Assembly (NCBI RefSeq): GCF_003937915.1
Contig: NZ_RHUM01000002.1
Span: forward strand, 372,001-436,000
Reading direction: 5' to 3'
DNA from: Erwinia sp. 198
GTDB lineage: Bacteria; Pseudomonadota; Gammaproteobacteria; Enterobacterales; Enterobacteriaceae
Length of the DNA stretch: 64,000 nucleotides
Under the pieces are notes generated by a model that saw only the letters and a list, made by a program, of their open reading frames with translations, did no database searches and was not told the origin of the DNA. Positions 27,523 to 36,212 of this stretch are shown in pieces; within the stretch, counting starts at the first letter, position 1, and every line of letters starts with the position of its first letter. A program made the translations under genes and the position numbers.

Positions 27523-27924
27523 ATGCATACTGAAAATGCAAACAGCCAGAACGCATTTGACTCTGCGCAGCCACAAGAATTCATTGCTCAGATTACTTCT
27601 GCTCTGATGCCTGCACTTAGCGCAGCAGTTAACGCTGCCGTAGACCGCGCAATAACCCTCAACACTTCACCTACCATGTCTAAGGAAGACTTCGCAGCAG
27701 CTAACGGGATAAGCAAATCTGTGCTGGAAAAATGGATCGCTAACGGCGTCATACTTTTAGCCCCCACTCCTACCAGTACTGTTACACGCATCATCAAATG
27801 TAAAAAGACTGGCAAGACACGTACTGACGTAATGGAAAAGCATGGCAATGCTCTGATTAACGTTGCCGCATGGCGTGAAAAGAACCGTCAGCAAGCCCTC
27901 AACTGTCGCTATATCAAACCATAA
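27523..27924 (+). CDS. cox: Cox/Apl-type regulator and excisionase
   Basis: 133-aa protein divergent from cI, the position of cox in P2 and apl in 186. The centre (MSKEDFAAANGISKSVLEKWIANGVI, positions about 51-76) is a predicted winged-HTH of the excisionase type. Cox proteins repress the lysogenic promoter and direct integrase to excise. The N-terminal 45 residues form an Ala-rich helix. Upstream ACTGGAGATACTGCAAT gives a moderate ribosome-binding site. Confidence 0.7.
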   Translation: MHTENANSQNAFDSAQPQEFIAQITSALMPALSAAVNAAVDRAITLNTSPTMSKEDFAAANGISKSVLEKWIANGVILLAPTPTSTVTRIIKCKKTGKTRTDVMEKHGNALINVAAWREKNRQQALNCRYIKP

Positions 27925-27955
27925 CTTGATTATGCAAGCTCAAGGATCGGTAGCC

Positions 27956-28465
27956 ATGTTTGATTTTCAAGTTTCTCAACAATCCCACTTCGAAAATGCG
28001 TGTCGCGCATTTGCTGCCCGACACAATATTCGTGAGCTGGCGGACAAAGTTGGCATGAATCAGCAGACTCTTCGTAATAAGCTCAACCCTGACCAGATGC
28101 ATCAGCTAACGGCACCAGAAATCGCTGTGCTGACTGATGTAACTGAAGATGCAACGCTGATTGATGGTTTGCTGGCACAAATGAGGTGCTTACCGGCAGT
28201 ACCGATGAATGAAGCTAAGGCCGAACGTATGACCCATTACGTTATGCAGGCTACAGCTGAATTAGGCAAAGTCGCCGCAGCAGCAGTATCTGGCGAACGC
28301 ATGACGGCCTCGCGTACCAGCGCATTCATGGAAAACGTAAATGCTGGCATCCGCTGTCTCTCGCTAATTGGCCTGAGCGTCCATGCTCGTGTGCACTCAA
28401 ATCCTGCTCTTGCTACAACCGTAGATGCGATCAGCGGTATTAGCGCTTCGATGGGGCTGAGCTAA
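27956..28465 (+). CDS. cII: Phage regulatory protein CII
   Basis: 169-aa protein close to CII of phage 186 in sequence: MFDFQVS at the start, then ACRAFAARHN, KVGMNQQTLRNKLNP (HTH), LTDVTEDATLIDGLLAQ, and the end DAISGISASMGLS. In 186, CII activates the promoter that first establishes lysogeny. The ATG at 27956 was chosen because it matches 186 CII; an upstream in-frame ATG lies inside cox. Confidence 0.9.
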   Translation: MFDFQVSQQSHFENACRAFAARHNIRELADKVGMNQQTLRNKLNPDQMHQLTAPEIAVLTDVTEDATLIDGLLAQMRCLPAVPMNEAKAERMTHYVMQATAELGKVAAAAVSGERMTASRTSAFMENVNAGIRCLSLIGLSVHARVHSNPALATTVDAISGISASMGLS

Positions 28466-28469
28466 CGCT

Positions 28470-28640
28470 ATGACAACAGTATCTATGGCTTCATTGCTGA
28501 AGCGTCAAAGTCCTTCAATGTCCTACGGCCACGGTTGGATCATGGGTGAAAACGGTAAACGCTGGCACCCTGTGTTTTGCACTAAGAATTTAAAAAGCGG
28601 TTCAAAGTTGAAAGAGGTGAGTCATGGCTATCGAAGCTGA
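28470..28640 (+). CDS. fil: Fil-like phage filamentation protein
   Basis: 56-aa protein starting 5 bp after cII. The block LLKRQSPSMSYGHGWIMGENGKRWHP is characteristic of Fil of phage 186 and relatives (DUF2724). Fil causes cell filamentation when expressed. It overlaps the next gene by 17 bp. Confidence 0.75.
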   Translation: MTTVSMASLLKRQSPSMSYGHGWIMGENGKRWHPVFCTKNLKSGSKLKEVSHGYRS

Positions 28641-28965
28641 AGCAGCACTGGCTGAAATAAGAACGGGCGCGAGAGTGGCCGGACTGAATCACGTTGCCGA
28701 GCTGCGCTCTAAATTTTGGGGCAACGACTGCGGAAAAGATATCACCCGCTTTTTTAATGAAATGCGCGATACCACTGACCGGAACTACCAGGAAAACAAG
28801 CGGGCATTAAGCGCTATTTTCTACCTGGCGAATATCAGGACTGAGCGGCATGAGCTTGATTTCAGTGAGCTTACCACTAATGAAAGAAGCGCGCTTATTC
28901 GTGCAATGAACCATTTTCGTGCAGTTGTGAGCTTATTTCCCAAAAGAATGACTCTACCCAACTAA
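28624..28965 (+). CDS. DUF5347-like early phage protein
   Basis: 113 aa. Conserved features of the small early-region family are visible: AGLNHVAELRSKFWG, FFNEMRDTTDRNYQEN and a C-terminal LIRAMNHFRAVVSLFPKR. AGAGGTGA precedes ATG. Function is unknown; it is found in the cII-A interval of 186-like phages. Confidence 0.65.
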   Translation: MAIEAEAALAEIRTGARVAGLNHVAELRSKFWGNDCGKDITRFFNEMRDTTDRNYQENKRALSAIFYLANIRTERHELDFSELTTNERSALIRAMNHFRAVVSLFPKRMTLPN

Positions 28966-29032
28966 TCACCCTTATTAAAAAAATGACGTTAACCCGTCGG
29001 GCATTGCTTTGCCCGAATACAGGAAATTAAGA

Positions 29033-29263
29033 ATGAAAAATTATTCAGAAGAAGTGAAAGCCGAAGGTTACGATCTACCGTTAAATACGATGCTGCACGA
29101 TGCGCGAATGGAAGAACGCCGTGCCCGTGCCGAAGTAATGGTTTCCCGCCTGGTTGTACTTGCCTGGAAAATCCGTAGCGGTGAATTACATCATACGGAA
29201 GCTGCTGAACTCCTGACTCAAGAGGCCGAAAAGTATCAAAATCAGGCACAGGAGCTGCACTGA
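29033..29263 (+). CDS. DUF2732-like early phage protein
   Basis: 76 aa, predicted all-helical: LHDARMEERRARAEVMVSRLVVLA followed by HHTEAAELLTQEAEKY. It matches the DUF2732 pattern of P2-like early genes. The ATG at 29033 follows CAGGAAATTAAGA. It is joined to the next gene: the last base of its stop codon overlaps the following ATG. Confidence 0.65.
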   Translation: MKNYSEEVKAEGYDLPLNTMLHDARMEERRARAEVMVSRLVVLAWKIRSGELHHTEAAELLTQEAEKYQNQAQELH

Positions 29264-29490
29264 TGGCCGACTCAATGGATCTGGTGCAGCAGCGCACCGA
29301 CGAAATGCTGGCGCGCAACATTGCCCAGGTAATTTACCGCCCGGTAACGGTCAGCGCTTCTTTTTGCGAAGACTGCGACACACCTATCCCCGAAGCGCGC
29401 CGCCGCGCCGTTCAGGGCGTTATCCGCTGCGTGGCCTGTCAGAAAATGGACGAGCTGCAAAGCAGGCACCGCCAGGGCAGTACGCAATGA
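29263..29490 (+). CDS. TraR/DksA-type zinc-finger protein
   Basis: 75-aa protein with one Cys4 zinc finger, CEDC...CVAC, and the flanking PIPEARRRAVQGVIRC typical of phage TraR/DksA relatives (P2 Orf82-like). TraR binds RNA polymerase in the secondary channel and mimics DksA with ppGpp. It is encoded directly before gpA, overlapping its start codon. Confidence 0.8.
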   Translation: MADSMDLVQQRTDEMLARNIAQVIYRPVTVSASFCEDCDTPIPEARRRAVQGVIRCVACQKMDELQSRHRQGSTQ

Positions 29491-31751
29491 TTCAGGAATA
29501 CGCTTACCCGTGGAACGCTCCACGGGAAGCGATCGCCAGCCCTTATCGCACCTATGAAGAGGAGCACAGCCGCAGTCGGATGATTGCGGCTTTGTCACAT
29601 GCACAGAATTTACTGGAAAAGCAGCCCACGCTCGTACAGCTGGATGTAAAGCGCCGCACCAGTGAGCTTGAGAAAACTCACGGCACAGCCCGTGCCAATG
29701 CGTACTTAACAAAAACATTCGTTGAGCGCACATTGCCACGCGTTGAAAGCGTCAGTTCGCAGTATCGACTCGGCGAAATGAATAGCGGCACCTTTGCGCT
29801 GTTGACCGGCAACGCTACTGATAAAACAGGCGCAGCCGGTGCGGCCGGTGCGGCCGGGACGCTGTGGGAGCTGATGAACCGTTTTAACCGCCTGCCGGAT
29901 TTAGCCCGCGCCGACGTGGATTTGCTGGCCGGTGATATCGCCAGCTTTATCCTGGCGGAAATGGTGCAGGCGCACGGCCAGTCTGAAGATGAATCTGATT
30001 ACAAATACACGCACCGTGTTTACATGACGGCAGCAACCATCACCCGCGAGCTGAAGCAGACCCCGCCGCTGTGGGAGAAAGTTACCGCGCGTATTTTTTG
30101 CCCGGAAGACGTGACGCCCGCCATTATGCGTATGCAGACCGAAAAATGGTGGAAGGGCCGCCTGCGCCGCGTGGCAGCCTCATGGCGTGAACACCTGCAA
30201 ATCGCGCTCGCCAACGTCAGCAAAAAACACACGCCTTACGCCAGCACCATGACCGTAAACGAGTGGCGCGAGCAGAAACGCCGCACGCGTGAATTTCTGA
30301 AAGGACTGGAGCTGGAAAACGACGAAACCGGCGAGCGCATCAGCCTGATTAATAAATTCGACAGCAGCAATGCTAATCCCTCTATCCGCCGTTGCGAGCT
30401 TATGGCCCGCATTCGTGGCTTTGAAGATATCTGTAATGAAATGGGCTTCATCGGCGATTTCTACACGCTGACCGCGCCTGCCCGCTATCACGCCACAATC
30501 AAGACCGGCTACCGTAACCGCAAGTGGAACGGTGCCAGCCCGGCGGAAACGCAGCGCTATCTCTGTAACGTTTGGCAGAAGGTGCGCGCAAAGCTGCACC
30601 GTGAAGAAATCCGTATCTTCGGTATTCGCGTAGCCGAGCCGCACCACGACGGTACGCCACACTGGCATATGCTGATGTTCATGCGCCCGGAAGACGTGCA
30701 GCGCGTGCGGCAGGTGATCCGCGATTACGCGTATCAGCAGGACAGCCACGAACTGACCACAGACAAAGCCAGAAAGGCACGATTTCATGCGGAAGCCATC
30801 GATCCGGATAAAGGCAGCGCGACCGGCTATGTGGCTAAGTACATCTCCAAAAACATTGACGGCTATGCGCTCGACGGCGAGCTGGACGACGAAAGCGGCA
30901 AAGAGCTGAAGGAAACCGCGCCCGCCGTATCTGCCTGGGCGGCCCGCTGGCATATTCGCCAGTTTCAGTTTGTCGGCGGCGCGCCGGTGACGGTATGGCG
31001 TGAGCTGCGTCGTATGTCCGATCCGGAAACGGCGCACGGGTTAAGCATTGAATTCGCAGCCGTGCATGATGCGGCAGACCATAGCGTATGGGCTGATTAT
31101 GTTAACGCTCAGGGCGGCCCTTTTGTGAAGCGTGCCGATCTGATAGTGCGTAACTGGTACGAAACAAGCACCGACACCAATCTGTATGGCGAAGAAATCA
31201 CGCGTATTAAGGGCGTTTATGCCACGTCTGTTGGCGAAGATACCCCAATTTTAACCCGCCTCGCACAGTGGAAGATTGTGCCGAAACGTGCCGTTGAACT
31301 GGCTGTTGATTTTAAGGACGCGTCCGCGTCCTCTCGGAGTTCTGTCAATAACTGTACGGAAGGTTTGAGATCGCAGGATTCGAAACGGCCGGAAAGTGTT
31401 GGTGATCGTGACCTTTCAGCGTTAAGCCACAAGGAACGTCGGCGGCTGTTAGCCAGAATAAGGGCTGATATACCGGAAAAGAGGCATCTTCAGCTACGCC
31501 GATCTGACAAAACAGAGGCAGCGTGCGACAACGTGATCGGCCAGATACGCGATATTACCCGCGAAACCATCAGCCGGGCGGTCGCCGTGCGCCTTATTAG
31601 CGGTACAGAAACCAAAATCGACGGGCAGTGGTTCCGCAGTTCTGCCAGCGGTGAGCTTTTCAGGCCGAAAAAGCGCATAGAAGCGGAAAGTTTGTTAAGT
31701 AGGTTTGAGCGTCTCGCGTGCAGCGTAAAAGGTTGCGCAGAAACAGACTAA
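29487..31751 (+). CDS. A: Rolling-circle replication initiator gpA
   Basis: Site-specific endonuclease of 754 aa that nicks the phage origin, attaches to the 5' end and starts rolling-circle replication with the host Rep helicase. The HUH metal-binding motif is TPHWHMLMF (near residue 388). The two catalytic tyrosines are Tyr448 and Tyr452 in GYVAKYISKN; P2 gpA has its pair at 450 and 454 with the same spacing. It is translationally coupled by ATGA overlap with the upstream gene. In P2 the replication origin lies within A. Confidence 0.92.
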   Translation: MIQEYAYPWNAPREAIASPYRTYEEEHSRSRMIAALSHAQNLLEKQPTLVQLDVKRRTSELEKTHGTARANAYLTKTFVERTLPRVESVSSQYRLGEMNSGTFALLTGNATDKTGAAGAAGAAGTLWELMNRFNRLPDLARADVDLLAGDIASFILAEMVQAHGQSEDESDYKYTHRVYMTAATITRELKQTPPLWEKVTARIFCPEDVTPAIMRMQTEKWWKGRLRRVAASWREHLQIALANVSKKHTPYASTMTVNEWREQKRRTREFLKGLELENDETGERISLINKFDSSNANPSIRRCELMARIRGFEDICNEMGFIGDFYTLTAPARYHATIKTGYRNRKWNGASPAETQRYLCNVWQKVRAKLHREEIRIFGIRVAEPHHDGTPHWHMLMFMRPEDVQRVRQVIRDYAYQQDSHELTTDKARKARFHAEAIDPDKGSATGYVAKYISKNIDGYALDGELDDESGKELKETAPAVSAWAARWHIRQFQFVGGAPVTVWRELRRMSDPETAHGLSIEFAAVHDAADHSVWADYVNAQGGPFVKRADLIVRNWYETSTDTNLYGEEITRIKGVYATSVGEDTPILTRLAQWKIVPKRAVELAVDFKDASASSRSSVNNCTEGLRSQDSKRPESVGDRDLSALSHKERRRLLARIRADIPEKRHLQLRRSDKTEAACDNVIGQIRDITRETISRAVAVRLISGTETKIDGQWFRSSASGELFRPKKRIEAESLLSRFERLACSVKGCAETD

Positions 31752-31892
31752 GCTGCCTGATAGCTCATAATAAGAGCAACAAATTTTAGTACCGAACGCT
31801 ACTAAAGAAACTGAGGAAAATCCTTTTCAATCAGCCAGATGAAAGTTTGGTTTTTGCAGAATAATTTTCTTTCGCTACGCTTAAGTGTTTGA

Positions 31893-31912
31893 TACTGTAT
31901 AAATACACAGTA
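31893..31912. promoter_or_regulatory. LexA (SOS) box upstream of the 61-aa ORF
   Basis: TACTGTATAAATACACAGTA fits the LexA consensus TACTGT-N8-ACAGTA exactly at both half-sites. A TTGATA -35 overlaps its left edge and a TACTTAT -10 lies just beyond, so bound LexA would cover the promoter. Confidence 0.85.
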
Positions 31913-31929
31913 CTTATAAAGGGGGGATT

Positions 31930-32115
31930 ATGGAACCTGATGAGATCAAAGCTATGCAAAAAAAAATTTCTGGCATGCGGTTTATCGCTGAGCTGTCTTT
32001 GATAGCTAACTGCAAGCCTTGCGATCTTGAGCTGGCTCTTACTTTGATTGCCGATTTGGCAAACTCTGAGCCTTACAGTGAGGCCGACGAGAAAATTTTT
32101 TACGCTGCTAATTGA
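31930..32115 (+). CDS. SOS-controlled small phage protein (tum position)
   Basis: 61-aa soluble protein with AAAGGGGGGATT before ATG, 17 bp after a LexA box. It has two Cys in NCKPC and a helical C-terminal half; no HTH is evident and no family was recognised. In phage 186 the LexA-repressed tum gene, in the same place after A, encodes the antirepressor that inactivates CI. This ORF has the position and the control of tum but no visible sequence similarity. Confidence 0.65.
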   Translation: MEPDEIKAMQKKISGMRFIAELSLIANCKPCDLELALTLIADLANSEPYSEADEKIFYAAN

Positions 32116-32494
32116 ATTGTTATGAGAGTCGAAGTACATGGAGATCTCTGAATCGAGCTATGCATGCATAGAGTGCATGGATCTGCATTCGGATCTTTAC
32201 GCACGATCTCCTCAACGGCACCAGTTATGGTGCCCTTCCCCGCTCTGTATGCAACTGCATTAAAAGCGATGAACAAAGCGGGCAGGCGTGGCGGGGATAG
32301 CATTGCGCGCGGAGGGGGTAAACATGTGTGCCGCAGGCTGCGTCAGCGCCCCGGAGGCGTGCGCAATGGTTTGGGGTGACAGAGAGGTGATTAAGCACGA
32401 GGGCCGCGCAAAATGCGTCTGAGAGCGTCTGGCATTGGCCGGAATCGATGTGGTACAGTTTTAACCAATACGGTTACCCATGTAAGGGAATGAT
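32116..32494. other. Non-coding interval holding the cos region
   Basis: About 380 bp between the SOS-controlled ORF and the cos-adjacent pair. It contains the cos core and GC-rich imperfect repeats downstream (GCCGCAGGCTGCG, GCGCCCCGGAGGCG) as expected for terminase binding. An open frame at 32164-32379 has no ribosome-binding site and crosses cos, so it is not annotated. Confidence 0.6.
32285..32303. other. cos site (19-nt cohesive end)
   Basis: GGCGTGGCGGGGATAGCAT matches the P2 cohesive end GGCGAGGCGGGGAAAGCAC (recalled) at 16 of 19 positions, and lies between A and Q where P2 keeps cos. Cleavage here by terminase gpM/gpP would give the linear virion genome. Confidence 0.8.
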
Positions 32495-32953
32495 ATGGAT
32501 ACAACTGAGCAGCTAAACGGGACTTACTTTTACGGCGGCCTTACCAACCTGTCTGCCGGAGAGCTTTATTTCTGGATAATGATTGACGTGACTGCCGAGC
32601 ACTTCAGCGGTGCAAAAGATATCCTCGCGCTGGCAGCGATCTATTCGGGACAAAATACGATTGACGTATCCGGCAAGCTAAACGGGGCGTCGAAAGGCAC
32701 CTCTCATGCTTCGATTTATTCCCGCAAGCTATTACGCGATTACCGTCTTCCGTTCAGATTGCCTACGTGGATACAAAATCCTAAAAAGCCGCTTCAAATT
32801 AAAATGTTAATGACTCACAAGCTGGGGACGTTTGTCGGTCGCACAATCCCGGTTTTAGGCTGGGTAATTATGGCCGCTGATGTGGCGGAGATAGGCTGGA
32901 AAGCCACGGTAAAATACAACCGTATTGCCAATAAGGACGACAGGATATGGTAA
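32495..32953 (+). CDS. Accessory phage membrane protein next to cos
   Basis: 152-aa protein. A mostly polar N-terminal part has GGLTNLSAGELYFW and a Ser/Gly-rich KLNGASKGTSHASIYSRKLLRD segment. A hydrophobic helix at about residues 117-140 (TIPVLGWVIMAADVAEIGW) suggests membrane insertion. ATG overlaps nothing upstream; its stop overlaps the start of the DUF1493 gene by 7 bp, so the two form a unit. It lies in the A-Q interval, where P2 has tin and old. Superinfection exclusion or a toxin role is inference. Confidence 0.55.
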   Translation: MDTTEQLNGTYFYGGLTNLSAGELYFWIMIDVTAEHFSGAKDILALAAIYSGQNTIDVSGKLNGASKGTSHASIYSRKLLRDYRLPFRLPTWIQNPKKPLQIKMLMTHKLGTFVGRTIPVLGWVIMAADVAEIGWKATVKYNRIANKDDRIW

Positions 32954-33246
32954 GCGAGGATACAGAAAAGGCCGTATTTGCACTGGTTGAAGATTATAAC
33001 GGCAGAAGTCTGTTCACGTTCAGGCGTTATAAGCTTGAGCTGGACACCGATCTGAACAACGACTTTCGCATGGATCCTCTCGACGCGTATGAGTTGCTGG
33101 AACGCTATGCTGAAAATTTTGGTATTGATCCCGGCACTATCACATTCACTGAATATTTCCCGGAAGATTTCAGCGCACCACATGATCCGCTGACTATCCG
33201 TCTGTTAGTCGAGTCTGCGCAGGCCCGACGCTGGCTGGGTAAATAA
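32947..33246 (+). CDS. DUF1493-family protein
   Basis: 99-aa acidic soluble protein. LDTDLNNDFRMDPLDAYELLERYAENFGID and LTIRLLVESAQARRWLG are hallmarks of DUF1493, which looks like an acyl-carrier-protein-sized helical fold. It overlaps the upstream membrane-protein gene. The pair might be toxin and immunity, or exclusion proteins. Function is not established. Confidence 0.7.
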   Translation: MVSEDTEKAVFALVEDYNGRSLFTFRRYKLELDTDLNNDFRMDPLDAYELLERYAENFGIDPGTITFTEYFPEDFSAPHDPLTIRLLVESAQARRWLGK

Positions 33247-33276
33247 TTAACGCCTGCAAAGGCAGGCGCTATATTT

Positions 33277-34311
33277 TCAGTTTGCTGCGGCTGCTTCCAG
33301 TGAATAGGGCCGGAACGCAATTACCTCTTCTCCGATCCAGTCGTTTAACTCCTTCAGCCTTTCCTGCAATGGCGTCAGCTCATTCCTGACGAACACCTGC
33401 GACGCCTTCACCGCATCCCCGAACCCGCCGGAGTTGTCCGGGATAATCCCCATCATTTGCGGCGGCACGCGGTGCGCGCTTAACAGGTCGTCACGGCTGG
33501 CCTTTTTGATGTTAAAGAAATCATCCTTTGTTGCCACCTCGCTGAGCGGCAGGATCTTGATGCCGTCCGGCTTGCCGTTCGGCGCGTACATAAACAGGTT
33601 GCGGAAGTTGCCCAGGCCTTTGGTGTCGCGCATTGCCTGACGCATCCGATCCACGTCGCTGGAACTCTGCGCCGCGTCGGTCATATACAGGATGTAACCG
33701 GCATGCGCCCCGTTCTGGTAATACTTGCGGCGAAACAGCGTGGCCGCCTCGTTGAGCCAGGCGGAATTAAGCGCGCTGAGGTATTCCGGCAGGCCGTACA
33801 GCTCCTGATTAATGTCCGGCTCAATCAGGTGAAACACGCTGCCGGCCGCAAACTGGTGCGGCTCCTTCCAGTCGTTCACAAACCAGTATTCCCCGTCCTT
33901 CACGCCCTTGCGGGTAAATTTTGCCGGGGTGGTTTCCAGCCTGAACGGCTTGCCGAGGCCGTTGCGCCGCAGCTCGGCAAATGCATTCCCGAACACCAGA
34001 TAATCCAGCGCAAACTTACTAAATTCCTGCTGACTTAACATCGGATGCGGGATAAAGGTCGAGGCCAGGATATTGCGCTTAACGTAGATAGGCGAGCTGT
34101 GATGCACCGCCGAACGCAGGCTTTTCGCCAGCCCGTGAAAGCTCACCGGCGGCTCGTACCAGCGCCCGTTTCCGATGCACTCCGCGTAATCCAGAATATC
34201 CCGCTTATCCATGACCGGCGTCGGCTCGCCGAAGGTAAAAGCCTCGACCGGCTGCGGCGCGGCCGGTGCCGCTGGTGCTGCCTTGAATGCCTTACGGCTG
34301 CGTTTTTTCAT
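33277..34311 (-). CDS. Q: Portal protein gpQ
   Basis: PBSX-family portal protein, 344 aa as in P2 gpQ. It forms the dodecameric ring at the capsid vertex for DNA packaging and tail attachment. Visible segments are GLAKSLRSAVHHSSPIYVKRN, PHPMLSQQEFSKFALDYLVFGNAF and HRVPPQMMGIIPDNSGGFGD. Its start overlaps the gpP stop (TGATG), so translation is coupled. Confidence 0.95.
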   Translation of the reverse strand: MKKRSRKAFKAAPAAPAAPQPVEAFTFGEPTPVMDKRDILDYAECIGNGRWYEPPVSFHGLAKSLRSAVHHSSPIYVKRNILASTFIPHPMLSQQEFSKFALDYLVFGNAFAELRRNGLGKPFRLETTPAKFTRKGVKDGEYWFVNDWKEPHQFAAGSVFHLIEPDINQELYGLPEYLSALNSAWLNEAATLFRRKYYQNGAHAGYILYMTDAAQSSSDVDRMRQAMRDTKGLGNFRNLFMYAPNGKPDGIKILPLSEVATKDDFFNIKKASRDDLLSAHRVPPQMMGIIPDNSGGFGDAVKASQVFVRNELTPLQERLKELNDWIGEEVIAFRPYSLEAAAAN

Positions 34312-36068
34312 CAGTAAAATTCCACAAAAGAAGGGTTAGCGCCGCCGCTGGCGGCGGTCAGCGGTTCGTTTAACAGCGCGTGCATGATGGCCCAGGCGAC
34401 GTCCGCGTGGCTGGCGTCCTCGCTGCGGCTCGCCTCGTAGGTTGAGCGGTTGCCGCTGGCGGTCATGGTTTTGCGGATAGCCATAAAAGATTGTGTTATG
34501 TCGGTGCTTCCCGCGTCGTACTCCAGGCGACCGCTGCCAATGGTGTCTTTGGCCTTCAGCACCATCCCGGTTTTGACTTCCGGCGAGTAACGGATCTCGC
34601 GTGCCGCCGGGTAGAACTGCCGTACCAGCTGAAAAACGCCCTGGCCGATGCCGGTGGCATCCACGCCGATATATTCGACAGTGTATTTTTTCGTTAAGTT
34701 TTCAATGGATTTCGCCTGCGCGGCAAAGTCCATGCCGCGCCACTGGTGATGCTCCAGCACGCGAAACTTGCCGCCCGCGACCAGCGGCGGCGCAATCACG
34801 GCACAGCCCGCGCTGTCGCCGGTGTGCGACGGGTCATAGCCAATCCACACCGGGCGGAAATCGAACGGGCGCAGCGCGTAAGGGTTAAAGTCCGTCCATT
34901 CTTCCAGACTGTCGATCATGCAGGTCTGCAGCTCGGCAAACGGGAACACGCTTGCCTCGTCGTCAACAAACTCACACATTAAAAGGTTCTGATATTCCGA
35001 CGGGCTGTATTCAAGCGAAAGCTGGTCCAGGTCAAACAGGTTACAGCCGCCGGTCAGCGCGTCCTCAACGGTGACAATCTGCCGCCACTGGCCGTCGCCG
35101 CACACCGCACCTTTTGCGAGATGCGAGTGCGACAAATCCAGCTCGATGCGGTCGCCCTTACTGCGGCGTCCCTTATTGAATAATTCGCCCGACCAGAACG
35201 GATAGGCGCTGTGCGACAGGCTCGACGGCGTGGAAAAGTAGGTGGTGCGCCATTTTTTGTGCAGCGACATGCCGCTGGCGACCTTGCGCAGCTCCTGGAA
35301 TTTCGGGATCCAGAAATATTCATCCAGATAGAGGTTGCCGGTGTAGCTCTGCGCGGTGCGCACGTTCGTCCCCAGGAAAATCAGGCGTGCGCCGTTCGGC
35401 AGCACAATCGGATCGCCCTTCAGGTCAACGTCAACCTGCCGGGCAAAGTCGATGATGTAATTTTTAAAGACGTGCGCCTGGGCCTTGCTGGCCGACAGGA
35501 AAATCTGGTTGCGTCCGGTGGTCAGCGCATCAATCAGCGCCTCGCGGGCAAAGTAAAACGTCGCGCCAATCTGGCGGGACTTCAGGATATTGCGGATGCG
35601 GTGATCCAGCCCGGCTTTATGCCAGTTAAGCTGATACTGAAAACAGTTATCCATAAACAGGCCGGTCAGCTTGTCGGTCTGCTCCTCGCTGAAGACATTT
35701 TTAATGACCGGCTGGCGCTCGCCCCTGTTGCGGTTGCGCACGTTCGGGTTTAAATCCGCCTCGTTACCCGAACTGCGGTAGCGCTCGACGCGGGCCAGGC
35801 GTTCTATCTGGCGGCCCAGCGCGTCTATCTCCTTGTAGTCCCCGTTCCCCTTTACCTCTTTCATGATGAGCTGGATTAACCGCGCCTCCATGCTGGCCTC
35901 GACGCGACTGATGGGCGCGATATCTTCCCATGCGTCGCGCAGCTTCCAGCTCTGCACGGTCGGTGTTTTCTGGCCAAGCGTCTCCGCAATCTGGCGCACG
36001 GAATATCCCTGCCAGTAAAGCAGCGCAGCCTGACGGCGCGGATCGCTGATGGTGGTTTGTATTTTCAT
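34311..36068 (-). CDS. P: Terminase large subunit gpP
   Basis: ATPase subunit of terminase, about 585 aa, which drives DNA packaging with endonuclease gpM. An N-terminal HTH (RQIAETLGQKTPTVQSWK) is followed by the ATPase, with SRQIGATFYFAREA as Walker A-like, LYLDEYFWIP as Walker B and a C-terminal nuclease-like region (YDPSHTGDSAGC, IGVDATGIG). It is close to P2 gpP throughout. The ATG at 36068 gives a start like P2 (MKIQTTISDPRRQAALLYW); an ATG 24 bases upstream is also possible. Confidence 0.93.
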   Translation of the reverse strand: MKIQTTISDPRRQAALLYWQGYSVRQIAETLGQKTPTVQSWKLRDAWEDIAPISRVEASMEARLIQLIMKEVKGNGDYKEIDALGRQIERLARVERYRSSGNEADLNPNVRNRNRGERQPVIKNVFSEEQTDKLTGLFMDNCFQYQLNWHKAGLDHRIRNILKSRQIGATFYFAREALIDALTTGRNQIFLSASKAQAHVFKNYIIDFARQVDVDLKGDPIVLPNGARLIFLGTNVRTAQSYTGNLYLDEYFWIPKFQELRKVASGMSLHKKWRTTYFSTPSSLSHSAYPFWSGELFNKGRRSKGDRIELDLSHSHLAKGAVCGDGQWRQIVTVEDALTGGCNLFDLDQLSLEYSPSEYQNLLMCEFVDDEASVFPFAELQTCMIDSLEEWTDFNPYALRPFDFRPVWIGYDPSHTGDSAGCAVIAPPLVAGGKFRVLEHHQWRGMDFAAQAKSIENLTKKYTVEYIGVDATGIGQGVFQLVRQFYPAAREIRYSPEVKTGMVLKAKDTIGSGRLEYDAGSTDITQSFMAIRKTMTASGNRSTYEASRSEDASHADVAWAIMHALLNEPLTAASGGANPSFVEFY

Positions 36069-36212
36069 AACGACAAGGCTACCGGGGTGCAAAAAGGCGC
36101 GCCCGCTGAGCCTGTTTGCTGATGGCTGAGCGGGCTGGCTTTCGTTGAGCGGATGGCCCGTGGCGGTGAAACTGGCCCCGACCTGAACGAACCCACAACC
36201 GGAGCCTGATTA

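Noticed and set aside
32164-32379. 71-codon open frame across the cos region
   Set aside because: No ribosome-binding site, crosses the cohesive-end site, and sequence is explained by cos.
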